This document shows positions 25,022 through 34,029 of a stretch of 64,000 nt of DNA, in pieces (the first letter of the stretch is position 1; every line of letters begins with the position of its first letter). This DNA is from Rhodopirellula sp. (GTDB lineage: Bacteria; Planctomycetota; Planctomycetia; Pirellulales; Pirellulaceae). The translations under genes and the position numbers were made by a program. A model generated the notes under the pieces. The model saw only the letters and a list, made by a program, of their open reading frames with translations, did no database searches and was not told the origin of the DNA. The stretch covers positions 1-64,000 of the forward strand of contig NZHC01000009.1 in assembly GCA_002689655.1 (NCBI GenBank), read 5' to 3'.

Positions 25022-27373
25022 ATGACCTGCAACTGCAACAACACTGTTCTTTCTCTTTTTTTGTTGACTCTTAGTCAATTTTTCACGCCCCTTACCGTTA
25101 CGACAGCAGATGAACAATCTGATAGCGGCCCACAAGTCTCCGATCCTGCAACTCTTACTATCGACCGCATCTACGACGGATCCGAATTCAGTGGCAAGTC
25201 ATTCACTGGAAAGTGGCTTTCAGATAAGAACAGTTACACGACCCTCGACTCAACCGCAGCGGGAACCCACCAAATCGTGGGGCACGATGCCAAGTCCGAT
25301 TCATCAGTGATTCTGGTCAGCGCGGATGACTTAACACCGGCGCAGGCATCAAGTCCACTCAAGATCGAAGGGTACACATTCTCACCTGATCAAAGCCTGC
25401 TGCTAATCTACACCAATAGCAAGCGTGTTTGGCGGAACAACACTCGTGGCGACTACTGGGTACTCGACCGTGCAGCAGGTCAACTGAAACAGCTTGGTGG
25501 CAACATTCCACCGTCCAGCATGATGTTCGCGAAATTTTCGCCCTCAAGTAAGCAGGTCGCCTATGTGCACGACAATGACGTGTACGTGGAAGACCTCCTG
25601 AACAACACAATACAGAAGCTAACCAAACGTGCCAGCGATGCGATCATCAATGGGACAACGGACTGGGTCTATGAAGAAGAATTGGGATTACGTGATGCGT
25701 TCATGTGGAGTCCCAATGGAAAGCGAATTGCCTTCTGGCAACTGGACACGAGTGCCGTTCCTCAATTCCCCTTAGTCAACCACACCGACTCGCTCTATCC
25801 GGAAGTGACGTGGTTTGGTTACCCCAAAGTTGGCCAGAACAATGCCGAATGTCGTGTCGGAATGGTGGAAATCGAAACAGGTGAAACAAAGCTGATCGAA
25901 TTGCCTGGCAACCCGAGTGAACACTACATTCCGCGAATGGAATTTCTACCTCAAGATCGTGACCTGAATGAGCAACCAAGGTTACTGATCCAACAACTCA
26001 ACCGTCTTCAAAACACCAACCGGTTGTTTCTTGCGGACTTTCGAAGCAGCACGGTTTCAGAAGTCATGGTAGAGCGTGACGCAGCCTGGATTGACGTGCA
26101 TGATGAACTGAACTGGCTCGAAAATGCATCAGCCTTCACGTGGATGAGCGAACGGGATGGCTGGCGTCATCTTTACGTGGTGTCTCTCGACGATGGAGCC
26201 ACGAAACAGATCACCCGTGGAGATTTTGATGTCATTGAGTTGTTAAAAGTGAGTGAGGCCGAGGGGATCGCATACTTCATCGCTTCACCGGACGAGGCAT
26301 CTGAGCGGTACCTTTATCGCGTGAATCTTGATGGAACCAACTTGAAACGGGTTACGCCTGAGGGTGTGGCCGCTACACACAGCTACAAAATTTCGCCTGA
26401 TTCTCACTGGGCGATCCACCAAGTTTCCCGTTTTGATGAGCCGCCAGTTTGGGACTTGGTGACTCTACCGGACCACAAACTGTTGCGTTCACTTGAGTCG
26501 AATCAGGCTTTAAGAGAAGCCATAGGCGAGTTGTCCCGAACGCCAACCGAGTTCTTTCGAGTCACCCTGCCAGCTGACAAATCCGTCGACAAGCCGGAGA
26601 CGAAACCGCTGGAACTGGAGGCATGGTGCATGCTTCCGCCCAACTTTGACAGGACCAAGAAGTATCCACTCCTGATTTATGTTTATGGAGAGCCTGCAGG
26701 TACGACCGTGGTTAACCGCTGGAGCAGCAAGTCCTACCTGTGGCATCAACTGATGGCACAGAAGGGTTACGTGGTGATGAGTTTTGACAACCGTGGCACG
26801 AAATCACCACGGGGACGCGCATGGCGAAAGAGCATCTACCGCAAAATCGGCATCATTCCACCAGCCGACCAGGCAGCAGCAGCAAGAGCCGTCTTGAAAG
26901 ATCGCACCTACCTTGATCCGGAACGCGTCGGAATTTGGGGTTGGAGCGGTGGCGGTTCCTCAAGCTTGCATGCCATCTTCAAACATCCAGATCTGTACTC
27001 GACAGCCGTCGCGGTTGCCCCTGTTCCTAACCAGCGATACTACGACACGATCTATCAAGAACGGTACATGGGGCTGCCCGACACAAACGTAGAAGGCTTC
27101 ACGGAAGGATCCCCCATCAATTTCGCAAAACAACTGGAAGGCAATCTGCTGCTGATTCACGGAACCGGTGATGACAACTGCCACTACCAGACACTGGAAC
27201 TACTCATCAACGAGCTTATCAAGCAGAACAAGCAATTCAGTATGATGTCGTATCCGAACCGAACACACTCCATCCGGGAAGGCAAAAATACGACCCGACA
27301 CCTGCGGGACTTGATGACGAGATACATCCTAGACAACCTGCCGGCTAATCCGTCACCTTCTTCAAAGAACTAA
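25022..27373 (+). CDS. Prolyl oligopeptidase family S9 (DPP-IV-like) exported peptidase
   Basis: This serine peptidase of 783 residues removes dipeptides (typically X-Pro) from peptide N-termini or acts as an oligopeptidase. The ATG at 25022 is preferred to a GTG twelve bases upstream. A signal peptide (VLSLFLLTLSQFFTPL) precedes an eight-bladed propeller with DPP-IV-type features (DWVYEEELGLRDAFMWSPNG). The C-terminal alpha/beta hydrolase has nucleophile Ser642 in GWSGGG, Asp717 in GTGDDNCHY and His749 in NRTHSI. The DWVYEEE double-Glu motif is the substrate N-terminus anchor of DPP-IV. The gene is followed after 26 bases by the aldolase-like gene. Confidence 0.96.
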   Translation: MTCNCNNTVLSLFLLTLSQFFTPLTVTTADEQSDSGPQVSDPATLTIDRIYDGSEFSGKSFTGKWLSDKNSYTTLDSTAAGTHQIVGHDAKSDSSVILVSADDLTPAQASSPLKIEGYTFSPDQSLLLIYTNSKRVWRNNTRGDYWVLDRAAGQLKQLGGNIPPSSMMFAKFSPSSKQVAYVHDNDVYVEDLLNNTIQKLTKRASDAIINGTTDWVYEEELGLRDAFMWSPNGKRIAFWQLDTSAVPQFPLVNHTDSLYPEVTWFGYPKVGQNNAECRVGMVEIETGETKLIELPGNPSEHYIPRMEFLPQDRDLNEQPRLLIQQLNRLQNTNRLFLADFRSSTVSEVMVERDAAWIDVHDELNWLENASAFTWMSERDGWRHLYVVSLDDGATKQITRGDFDVIELLKVSEAEGIAYFIASPDEASERYLYRVNLDGTNLKRVTPEGVAATHSYKISPDSHWAIHQVSRFDEPPVWDLVTLPDHKLLRSLESNQALREAIGELSRTPTEFFRVTLPADKSVDKPETKPLELEAWCMLPPNFDRTKKYPLLIYVYGEPAGTTVVNRWSSKSYLWHQLMAQKGYVVMSFDNRGTKSPRGRAWRKSIYRKIGIIPPADQAAAARAVLKDRTYLDPERVGIWGWSGGGSSSLHAIFKHPDLYSTAVAVAPVPNQRYYDTIYQERYMGLPDTNVEGFTEGSPINFAKQLEGNLLLIHGTGDDNCHYQTLELLINELIKQNKQFSMMSYPNRTHSIREGKNTTRHLRDLMTRYILDNLPANPSPSSKN

Positions 27374-27399
27374 CACCCGTCCTGCAAAACGCACACACC

Positions 27400-28446
27400 A
27401 TGTCGATCCAACCCGGCTGTCAGTTCGCCAGCGACAATACTGCTGGCATCTGTCCTGAAGCAATGTCCGCGATGACAGAGGCGAACCAGGACGCCGCGAA
27501 ACCCTATGGAGAAGATCCTTGGACCAAGCGTGCAACCTCACTGATTCGAGAAGTCTTCGAAGTCGATTGCGATGTTTTCTTTACCTTCAATGGCACCGCA
27601 GCCAATGCACTTGCCTTGTCAGCCATGTGCCAATCGCACCATGGCGTCTTAGCGCACCGATGGTCACACGTAGAAACCGATGAGTGTGGCGCTCCTGAAT
27701 TTTTCTGTAACGGCAGCAAAATATTGCTCGTACCCGGCGCAAATGGGCGTGTAGATGGTGACCAAGTCACCGAGGTTGCTGGAAGTCGTACCGACGTACA
27801 CTTCCCAAAGGCAAAAGCCCTGAGCATTACCCAGTCCACCGAGGTCGGCACAGTCTACGACCTCGATGCGCTCCAAAGGATTGAAGAGAGCGTTCGGCGA
27901 AGCAAATTAAGTTTCCACATGGACGGAGCCCGATTTGCGAACGCGATTGCGACGCTCGATGTTGCCCCCAGCGAAATGACCTGGAAGCGTGGAGTCGATG
28001 TCCTCTGTCTCGGCGGCACCAAAAATGGGATGGCTGTTGGTGACTGCGTGGTGTTCTTCAATCGTGAACTCGGCCAGGAGTTCGAATACCGCTGCAAGCA
28101 AGCCGGTCAACTTGCATCAAAAATGCGTTTTCTGTCTGCGCCTTGGGTAGGATTATTGACAGACAATATCTGGCTACGCAACGCACAGCACGCCAACACA
28201 ATGGCCCAAAAACTGGCTAAGGGACTGGAACAACTTGGTGTCCGCATCGCCGCCCCTGTTGAGTCCAACGCTGTTTTCGCCGACCTGACGGCAGAACAAA
28301 CAACTGCCATTCGAAAACTGGGCTGGATTTTCTATGAATTCGATGGCATCGGAACACCTCGTCTGATGTGTTCATGGAAAACCACCAGCACTGAGATCGA
28401 CGCATTCCTGTCTGACTGTGAACGCACTCTGCTTGCGAATCCGTGA
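27400..28446 (+). CDS. Low-specificity threonine aldolase family (PLP, fold type I)
   Basis: A 348-residue cytoplasmic enzyme of the threonine aldolase/beta-eliminating lyase family, which cleaves threonine or allo-threonine to glycine and acetaldehyde. FASDNTAG at the N-terminus, GTAANALAL, the HMDGARFANA motif and the PLP lysine K208 in LGGTKNG are the family features. The active-site lysine is in the expected place and the length is normal. It is 26 bases downstream of the peptidase gene, so the two may form an operon in which amino acids released from peptides are used; this link is inference. Confidence 0.93.
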   Translation: MSIQPGCQFASDNTAGICPEAMSAMTEANQDAAKPYGEDPWTKRATSLIREVFEVDCDVFFTFNGTAANALALSAMCQSHHGVLAHRWSHVETDECGAPEFFCNGSKILLVPGANGRVDGDQVTEVAGSRTDVHFPKAKALSITQSTEVGTVYDLDALQRIEESVRRSKLSFHMDGARFANAIATLDVAPSEMTWKRGVDVLCLGGTKNGMAVGDCVVFFNRELGQEFEYRCKQAGQLASKMRFLSAPWVGLLTDNIWLRNAQHANTMAQKLAKGLEQLGVRIAAPVESNAVFADLTAEQTTAIRKLGWIFYEFDGIGTPRLMCSWKTTSTEIDAFLSDCERTLLANP

Positions 28447-28855
28447 GGCACAAAACAAAACTTCGCAAGGTGAGAATGAGAACAAATTCCCTCCACTTCT
28501 CAACAAGCGTTTTCTCAGGCAAACCAAAAAGCAAATCGCCATGCACAAATCCGAGGGACTGGTACCCAAGTCTTTTCGCCCCGAGCTTCAGTGCTGCTAA
28601 AGAGACTCAAACATCTCAATCGGCCGCGGCAAGGCCTTGCTAACTTCAGGTCCTTCTCGTGGCATTTTGGATCCGTGGGGCCAATATTTAACTTGGAACC
28701 GACGAAGCCTGAAGACACTGAACAAGTCGATGACAAGCAAACCAGTGCCGGAGCGGCTATACTGCGCGGATGTAACATCACTCTCGCTGAAGTTGTGATT
28801 TTGCGCTCTGCACCTTGATTTTGACCATGAGCCCGCCCACGGAAACCCTACTCCG
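28447..28855. other. Intergenic region, no gene seen
   Basis: About 410 bases before the second sulfatase gene. It has a 12-base palindrome (GCAAGGCCTTGC, 28629-28640) but no supported gene. Confidence 0.5.
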
Positions 28856-30466
28856 ATGCTTCAGATTCGCTTCACCAACCGACGTCATCTACCAGTGCGA
28901 ATAAATTGCAGGATGATCCGGAATCGGCTTTGTGTACTAACCGTGACTTTGGCGATCTTTGCCTTGGCAACACCTCTTCAGTCACCAGCCACCGGTGCTC
29001 AGGCGAGCACAAAGTCACGTCCGAACATCGTGATGATTGCGATTGATGACTTGAATGATTGGGTCGAGCCATTGGGCGGCCACCCGGACGTCAAGACTCC
29101 GGCCATGAAACGCTTGGCAGAGCGTGGACTGACCTTCACGAACGCTCATTGCCAAGCACCCCTGTGCAACCCAAGTCGTACCTCGTTGATGACGGGCAAA
29201 CGCCCTACGTCCACGGGAATCTACGGGTTGAGTCCGTGGATCCGCAACGTCCCCGAATTCAAAGACTTGGTAACGCTCCCGCAGCACTTTTCCGAGCATG
29301 GCTACCACACCTTGATTGGTGGGAAAATTTACCACGGTGGCAACGGTCGGAAAAAGATGAAGGGGCAACGAAAGAATATGGAATGCGATGTCTGGGGCCC
29401 GAATGCGTCAGTCGGGGCGAGACCGAACGCCAAGTTAATTCCACCAACTCCTGGCGGCAATCATGGGCTGATGGACTGGGGCACGTTTCCCCACCGAGAC
29501 GAAGACAAAGGGGATTGGAAAGTCGCCTCTTGGGCAGTGGAACAAATCGACAAGATGCCAACCGATAAACCCTACTTTTTATCGGTTGGCTTTTTCCTAC
29601 CGCACGTTCCCTGCTACGCAACGCAAAAATGGTTCGACCTGTATCCAGATGAAACGCTGACGATGCCACCGATGTTGAAGGGTGACCGAGACGATACCCC
29701 CAACAGTTCCTGGTACATCCACTGGGATCTACCAGAACCACGGACGAGTTGGCTCGAGCAGAACCAGCAACTTCGTCCTTTGGTGCGTTCTTACTTGGCT
29801 TGCGTCAGTTTCGTGGATAGCCAAGTCGGTAGAGTTCTCGACGCGATCGAAAGATCACCTCAGGCTGACAACACGATCGTCGTTCTCTGGAGCGACCACG
29901 GTTACCACCTTGGCGAAAAGGCCATTTCAGGAAAGAACTCACTGTGGCGTCACTCAACTCGCGTTCCCCTGATTTTCGCGGGCCCTGGCATTCCAACGGG
30001 AAAAAGCTGCGATCAACCAGCAGAACTATTGGATCTGTATCCGACGCTCAGTGGCCTTGCCGGCCTGCCAGGCAATATCCAGACAGAGGGAATTAGCCTG
30101 GAACCTCAGATCGACGCCCCCGGCTCAAAACGTCAAAGGCCTGCGATGTGCACTCACAACGCGGGCAATCACTCAATCTGCGATCAACGCTGGCGATTGA
30201 TCCGCTATGCCGATGGGCAATCGGAGCTTTACGACCGCAAAAGTGATCCTTGGGAGCACAAGAACCTGCTGAAGGACGATCCATTTTACAAAGACCAAGA
30301 CGCTCTCTCTCCAGAGGCACATAAGGCGGCGGATCGATTGCTGGGGTATTTACCTGAACAAGAACTTCCCTTGGCACCGGGGAGCAGAGCTCGGATTCTT
30401 GAAAAGCGAGCTGATGGTTTTTACTGGCAGGAGAAGAAAATAGTGCCCGAAGATCTCGTTGATTGA
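28856..30466 (+). CDS. Sulfatase, iduronate-2-sulfatase-like
   Basis: An exported sulfatase of up to 536 residues. A signal peptide (LCVLTVTLAIFALATPLQ) lies at about 25-42 of the longest frame; an ATG at 28913 would give a tighter start. Asp64-Asp65 (IAIDDLNDW) bind metal, and Cys104 in C-N-P-S-R is the formylglycine site. LWSDHGYHLGE and KNSLWRHSTRVPLI are typical of the iduronate-2-sulfatase-like group. FLPHVPCYA is the conserved His-Pro segment. It probably acts on sulfated uronate-containing glycans, but specificity is uncertain. Confidence 0.95.
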   Translation: MLQIRFTNRRHLPVRINCRMIRNRLCVLTVTLAIFALATPLQSPATGAQASTKSRPNIVMIAIDDLNDWVEPLGGHPDVKTPAMKRLAERGLTFTNAHCQAPLCNPSRTSLMTGKRPTSTGIYGLSPWIRNVPEFKDLVTLPQHFSEHGYHTLIGGKIYHGGNGRKKMKGQRKNMECDVWGPNASVGARPNAKLIPPTPGGNHGLMDWGTFPHRDEDKGDWKVASWAVEQIDKMPTDKPYFLSVGFFLPHVPCYATQKWFDLYPDETLTMPPMLKGDRDDTPNSSWYIHWDLPEPRTSWLEQNQQLRPLVRSYLACVSFVDSQVGRVLDAIERSPQADNTIVVLWSDHGYHLGEKAISGKNSLWRHSTRVPLIFAGPGIPTGKSCDQPAELLDLYPTLSGLAGLPGNIQTEGISLEPQIDAPGSKRQRPAMCTHNAGNHSICDQRWRLIRYADGQSELYDRKSDPWEHKNLLKDDPFYKDQDALSPEAHKAADRLLGYLPEQELPLAPGSRARILEKRADGFYWQEKKIVPEDLVD

Positions 30467-30732
30467 GCCCCTTCACGCAGTAGAAGCACGCCCAGCACAG
30501 CGGTTTACCTGTTTTTCCCGCGGGTTCTCATCCTGCAAGACTGCGGTCAGCGACGCCAAACGCTTGTCTATCTGGCAACAAACTCAGGCATCGGCAACCC
30601 ATGGACAGATTCAGGCGGGTTGCCGAATCGCAAAAATCCTTCGATAGTATCCGGCCATCGGATTGGTGTTTCCGGCCCGATGTACAAGATTTTCGTCCCG
30701 CCCATACCATCTTTAGAAGTAAAGAGTTCGCG

Positions 30733-31326
30733 ATGAGTGTTTTGGTAACCCAACAAGCTCCTGATTTCACTGCACAAGCCGTTATGCCTGACGGCCAGTT
30801 CAAAGAAGTCTCCCTTAGCGATTACAAAGACCAATACGTCCTGTTGTTTTTCTGGCCATTGGATTTTACGTTCGTCTGTCCCACGGAAATCATCGCTTTT
30901 AGCGATCGCGCCAAAGATTTTGCAGATCTTGGTGTCCAGATTCTGGGTGTTTCGATCGACAGCCATTTCACGCACCTGGCGTGGACAAACACCGCTCGTG
31001 ATCAAGGTGGAATCGGCAAGACTGATTACCCCTTGATTGCTGATCTTAACAAACAGATTTCGCGCGACTACGACGTCCTACTCGATGGCGGCGTTGCACT
31101 GCGAGGTCTGTTCTTGATTGACAAAGCTGGCGTTGTTCGACATCAGGTTGTTAACGACTTGCCCTTGGGAAGAAGCGTTGATGAAGCTTTCCGCATGGTG
31201 CAAGCCCTGCAATACTTCGAAAAAAATGGTGAAGTATGCCCTGCAAACTGGAACGAGGGCAGCCGCACAATTAAACCCGATGTAGACCAAAGCAAAGAGT
31301 TCTTTTCGGCTGAATACAGCGACTGA
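30733..31326 (+). CDS. 2-Cys peroxiredoxin (AhpC/PRX1 type)
   Basis: A 197-residue thiol peroxidase that reduces H2O2 and organic peroxides. The ATG at 30733 begins the conserved domain; a longer frame to 30601 adds 44 residues without family character. Peroxidatic Cys49 is in DFTFVCPTE and resolving Cys169 in GEVCPANW, so it is a typical 2-Cys enzyme. [14 protein letters not shown] and [18 protein letters not shown] are the dimer-interface features. The reductase partner is not in the window. A long inverted repeat follows before the next gene. Confidence 0.97.
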   Translation: MSVLVTQQAPDFTAQAVMPDGQFKEVSLSDYKDQYVLLFFWPLDFTFVCPTEIIAFSDRAKDFADLGVQILGVSIDSHFTHLAWTNTARDQGGIGKTDYPLIADLNKQISRDYDVLLDGGVALRGLFLIDKAGVVRHQVVNDLPLGRSVDEAFRMVQALQYFEKNGEVCPANWNEGSRTIKPDVDQSKEFFSAEYSD

Positions 31327-31350
31327 TCTGACGCGTTGTCGATGCTCTCA

Positions 31351-31386
31351 ATCGCTTTGCAAAATTTGCATTTGTTGCAAAGCGAT
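31351..31386. repeat. 12-bp perfect inverted repeat reaching the next start codon
   Basis: Arms ATCGCTTTGCAA (31351-31362) and TTGCAAAGCGAT (31375-31386) flank a 12-base loop. The right arm ends in the first bases of the ATG at 31385. It could be the end of the peroxiredoxin transcript, an operator, or a hairpin that limits translation of the next gene. Confidence 0.7.
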
Positions 31387-32104
31387 GGCAGGTGGATCGC
31401 TACAATTCAATTCGAGCTTCCCAGACGTTACCGGACGGACCATGTGGATCACCAACCAACTCGGCGTGGCAACTTGGAGCGACGACGTTACTGAATGGGA
31501 AGTTGACGCTCGAGGCGGACAAGCGATCAGCATCGGACCGGGCGATGAGGCAGCGGTGCAATTGAGACCGGTGGAGGACAGCACGCTTCCAGCAGCCGAC
31601 GAGCAGTTTGTGCGAGGCTGCTGCTGGAACATTAACTACCCGCAAGCAGAACACCGACATGCTTTGCGGATCGCGTTCGAGCCGATCGAGGTGGTACCGA
31701 ACAGCATGCTGCTTGAAGCGACCATTTCGATCCAAACGGACCTACTGGATTCTCATCCGAAGATCGACATCCGGTTTGATGGCGAATTAACCAGGAGGCT
31801 GAGCATCCCCGGTGCTGCCCGACATCCCGCGAGTCAAGCTGGTTCAGCCGGTGTCACCGTCGCGAACTCGGACACAAACTGCGTCGCCATCTTACTGGGA
31901 CCACATGACAGCCCGTTCACAACTGATCTGTCGACCCCCGAATCGTTACGCCTGAGGCTCTTTGGAGAGTTTCTGGAGAAGGGCGTTATCCGTAAAGCAC
32001 GTCCTTGGATACTGATTCGTCCGGTGGCGAACGAGCCTTCAGACTCGGAGCTGCACGCGATCTCGCAGCGTCTGGCTGATCGCCCTCTTCCGTTGGCCTT
32101 CTGA
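31385..32104 (+). CDS. Conserved-looking protein of unknown function
   Basis: This 239-residue protein has no signal peptide and no clear membrane segment. The frame is rich in hydrophobic beta-like runs (ALRIAFEPIEVV, MLLEATISIQTDLL, KIDIRFDGELTR) and ends in a helical part (SELHAISQRLADRP). Two adjacent Cys (GCCWN) occur near residue 80. I do not recognise a family. The first ATG lies in an inverted repeat; a second at 31442 is possible. It is 58 bases after the peroxiredoxin gene in the same direction. Confidence 0.6.
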   Translation: MAGGSLQFNSSFPDVTGRTMWITNQLGVATWSDDVTEWEVDARGGQAISIGPGDEAAVQLRPVEDSTLPAADEQFVRGCCWNINYPQAEHRHALRIAFEPIEVVPNSMLLEATISIQTDLLDSHPKIDIRFDGELTRRLSIPGAARHPASQAGSAGVTVANSDTNCVAILLGPHDSPFTTDLSTPESLRLRLFGEFLEKGVIRKARPWILIRPVANEPSDSELHAISQRLADRPLPLAF

Positions 32105-32492
32105 CCGAACGATTCCCACCCCCTTGTCCTTGCTGCGGCACAACTCCTCGTACACAAGCGGTGTCGCGTCACGTCACGACGAAGGGTTTGCTGCCATAGG
32201 CCCGAGAATGGTCTCCTGATTCACTGATGTCCGATTTTGTGCATGAGTACTCCGAAGTGAATTCCAGACTCACCCCCAGAGGTCGGTGATCAGGCCCCCA
32301 GTGAAAGAAGCCGGGTGCTTCGCATAGCCTTTCCCACGGACTCAATAAGATATAAAGCGTCTGATATCAAAGCCGTTCAAGTTTGCACATCATGGATTTT
32401 CCATCCATTCACTTTACACAATGACGGATTCTTTCAGTTAGAATGTCGCTTCATTAAGTAATCCCCACCTCCCACCTCAGGACCTCTCTCTC
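32105..32492. other. Intergenic region, no gene seen
   Basis: About 390 bases upstream of the first Gfo/Idh/MocA gene. A short palindrome (ATGGA-TTT-TCCAT, 32392-32404) lies about 90 bases before its start. Promoter expected; nothing else supported. Confidence 0.5.
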
Positions 32493-33845
32493 ATGGAATC
32501 ATCACGCCGTGGATTTCTCAAGGCAACCGCAGCCGGATCTGCGTTAGCCGTCTCAACCGATGCCATTGCCCAGGATGAATCGAAAAATCTTCGTTTGGCA
32601 TCCATTGGCGTTGGTGGCAGCCGTGGCCGATACAATCGAGGTGGTCATATCGCACGCGACGCTGCGAAACATGCCACGATGGTAGCCGTCTGCGATGTCG
32701 ATGATGTACACGCCGCTGAATTCAATAAAGCCTTTGGGGGCAAACTGAATACCTACCGCGACTACCGCGTGATGCTCAAAGAAGAAAAACCGGATGTGGT
32801 AACGATCGGGACTCCCGATCACTGGCACGTGCCGATCGCCATTGCAGCTCTTCGAGCCGGTGCGGACGTTTACTGCGAAAAGCCACTCACCTTGACCATC
32901 GATGAAGGCAAACAAATTCGCAAAGTGGTCGAGGAAACAGGTCGAGTCTTTCAGGTGGGCACCCAGCAACGCAGCTCCAAAGACAAATTCCTGACAGCCA
33001 TTGCGATGGTACAAAGTGGACGTTTAGGTAAGAACGTCAATGCTTACGTAGCCATTGGTGGAGCACCAGCAGGTGGGCCATTTGAAAACACCGAGGCGCC
33101 TGAAAACATTGACTGGAACATGTGGGTAGGCCCAGCCCCCATGGCGGACTACTCCAACGAGCGGCGCCGAATGTTCCGCTGGTACTTCCAGTATTCCGGC
33201 GGAAAGATGACGGATTGGGGCGCCCACCACATCGACATCGCGCAGTGGGCACTTGCACCAGGTGAAGACGGGCCAGTCAAAGTTTCTGGCAAGGGTGAAT
33301 TTCCAAAGGTCGTGCCGAGTGATTTCAACTGGGGCAAGTTCCTCAACGGAGAAGCTTCCCTACCCAACGCTTTCAATACTGCAACTCGCTTTAACATCGA
33401 CCTGACCTATGGCAATGGCTCAGTAATGAGCGTCAACAATCACTACAAACGCGAAGGTGATAATGTTGACTTTGGAAACGGGATCCTGTTCGAAGGTGAG
33501 AAGGGGCGAATCTTTGTCAATCGCGGCAAAATCGAGGGCAAACCCTATCAGGCTTTGACCGATAGTGACCGTGCAGAATTAGACGAACTGATCGTCAAGA
33601 TTTGCAAAGGAAAGCAACCTGGCAATCATATGCAGAACTTCTTCGATTGTATTAGCGACGGAAGCAAGCCAATTTCTGACGTTTGGTCGCACCACCGGAC
33701 GATGACCTCCTGCCACCTCTGCAACATTGCACTGATGCTTGGACGTGAATTGCGATGGGACCCGAAGGGCGAACAGTTCATCGATGATGACGAGGCGAAT
33801 GCACTGATGACACGTAAATCGCGTGACTTCGATCCGAAAGTTTGA
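32493..33845 (+). CDS. Gfo/Idh/MocA oxidoreductase with twin-arginine signal
   Basis: This 450-residue NAD(P)-dependent dehydrogenase family protein is probably exported folded, with cofactor, by the Tat pathway: the N-terminus has SSRRGFLKATAAGSAL, cleaved near AIAQD. The Rossmann fold starts at LRLASIGVGGSRGR. The catalytic lysine lies in VYCEKPLT, and the C-terminal domain has MTDWGAHHIDIAQWAL. Planctomycetes carry many such proteins near sulfatases; they are thought to oxidise or epimerise sugars. Substrate unknown. It is convergent with a second family member across a shared terminator. Confidence 0.94.
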   Translation: MESSRRGFLKATAAGSALAVSTDAIAQDESKNLRLASIGVGGSRGRYNRGGHIARDAAKHATMVAVCDVDDVHAAEFNKAFGGKLNTYRDYRVMLKEEKPDVVTIGTPDHWHVPIAIAALRAGADVYCEKPLTLTIDEGKQIRKVVEETGRVFQVGTQQRSSKDKFLTAIAMVQSGRLGKNVNAYVAIGGAPAGGPFENTEAPENIDWNMWVGPAPMADYSNERRRMFRWYFQYSGGKMTDWGAHHIDIAQWALAPGEDGPVKVSGKGEFPKVVPSDFNWGKFLNGEASLPNAFNTATRFNIDLTYGNGSVMSVNNHYKREGDNVDFGNGILFEGEKGRIFVNRGKIEGKPYQALTDSDRAELDELIVKICKGKQPGNHMQNFFDCISDGSKPISDVWSHHRTMTSCHLCNIALMLGRELRWDPKGEQFIDDDEANALMTRKSRDFDPKV

Positions 33846-33973
33846 TCCGAAATTCTCGCTTAATGGTCAAGCACAAGAAATTTTCCCGGGGGTGTCCTAC
33901 AAGCACCATGACAGTCTGCCAACCCAAACGCTGAGGCAGACCCTTGCTTGTTATTCCTCGGGAATGAGTAAAT

Positions 33974-34013
33974 AAAAAACCGGGTGCCGGCACTTGCCGA
34001 CACCCGGTTTTTT
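33974..34013. terminator. Bidirectional terminator between convergent genes
   Basis: A long GC-rich hairpin (AAAAAACCGGGTG paired with CACCCGGTTTTTT, one mismatch, then a further short CGGCA pairing toward the loop) has A-tracts before and T-tracts after it. It can terminate both the plus-strand and the minus-strand Gfo/Idh/MocA transcripts. Confidence 0.93.
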
Positions 34014-34029
34014 CATTCTTCAATGTGGC

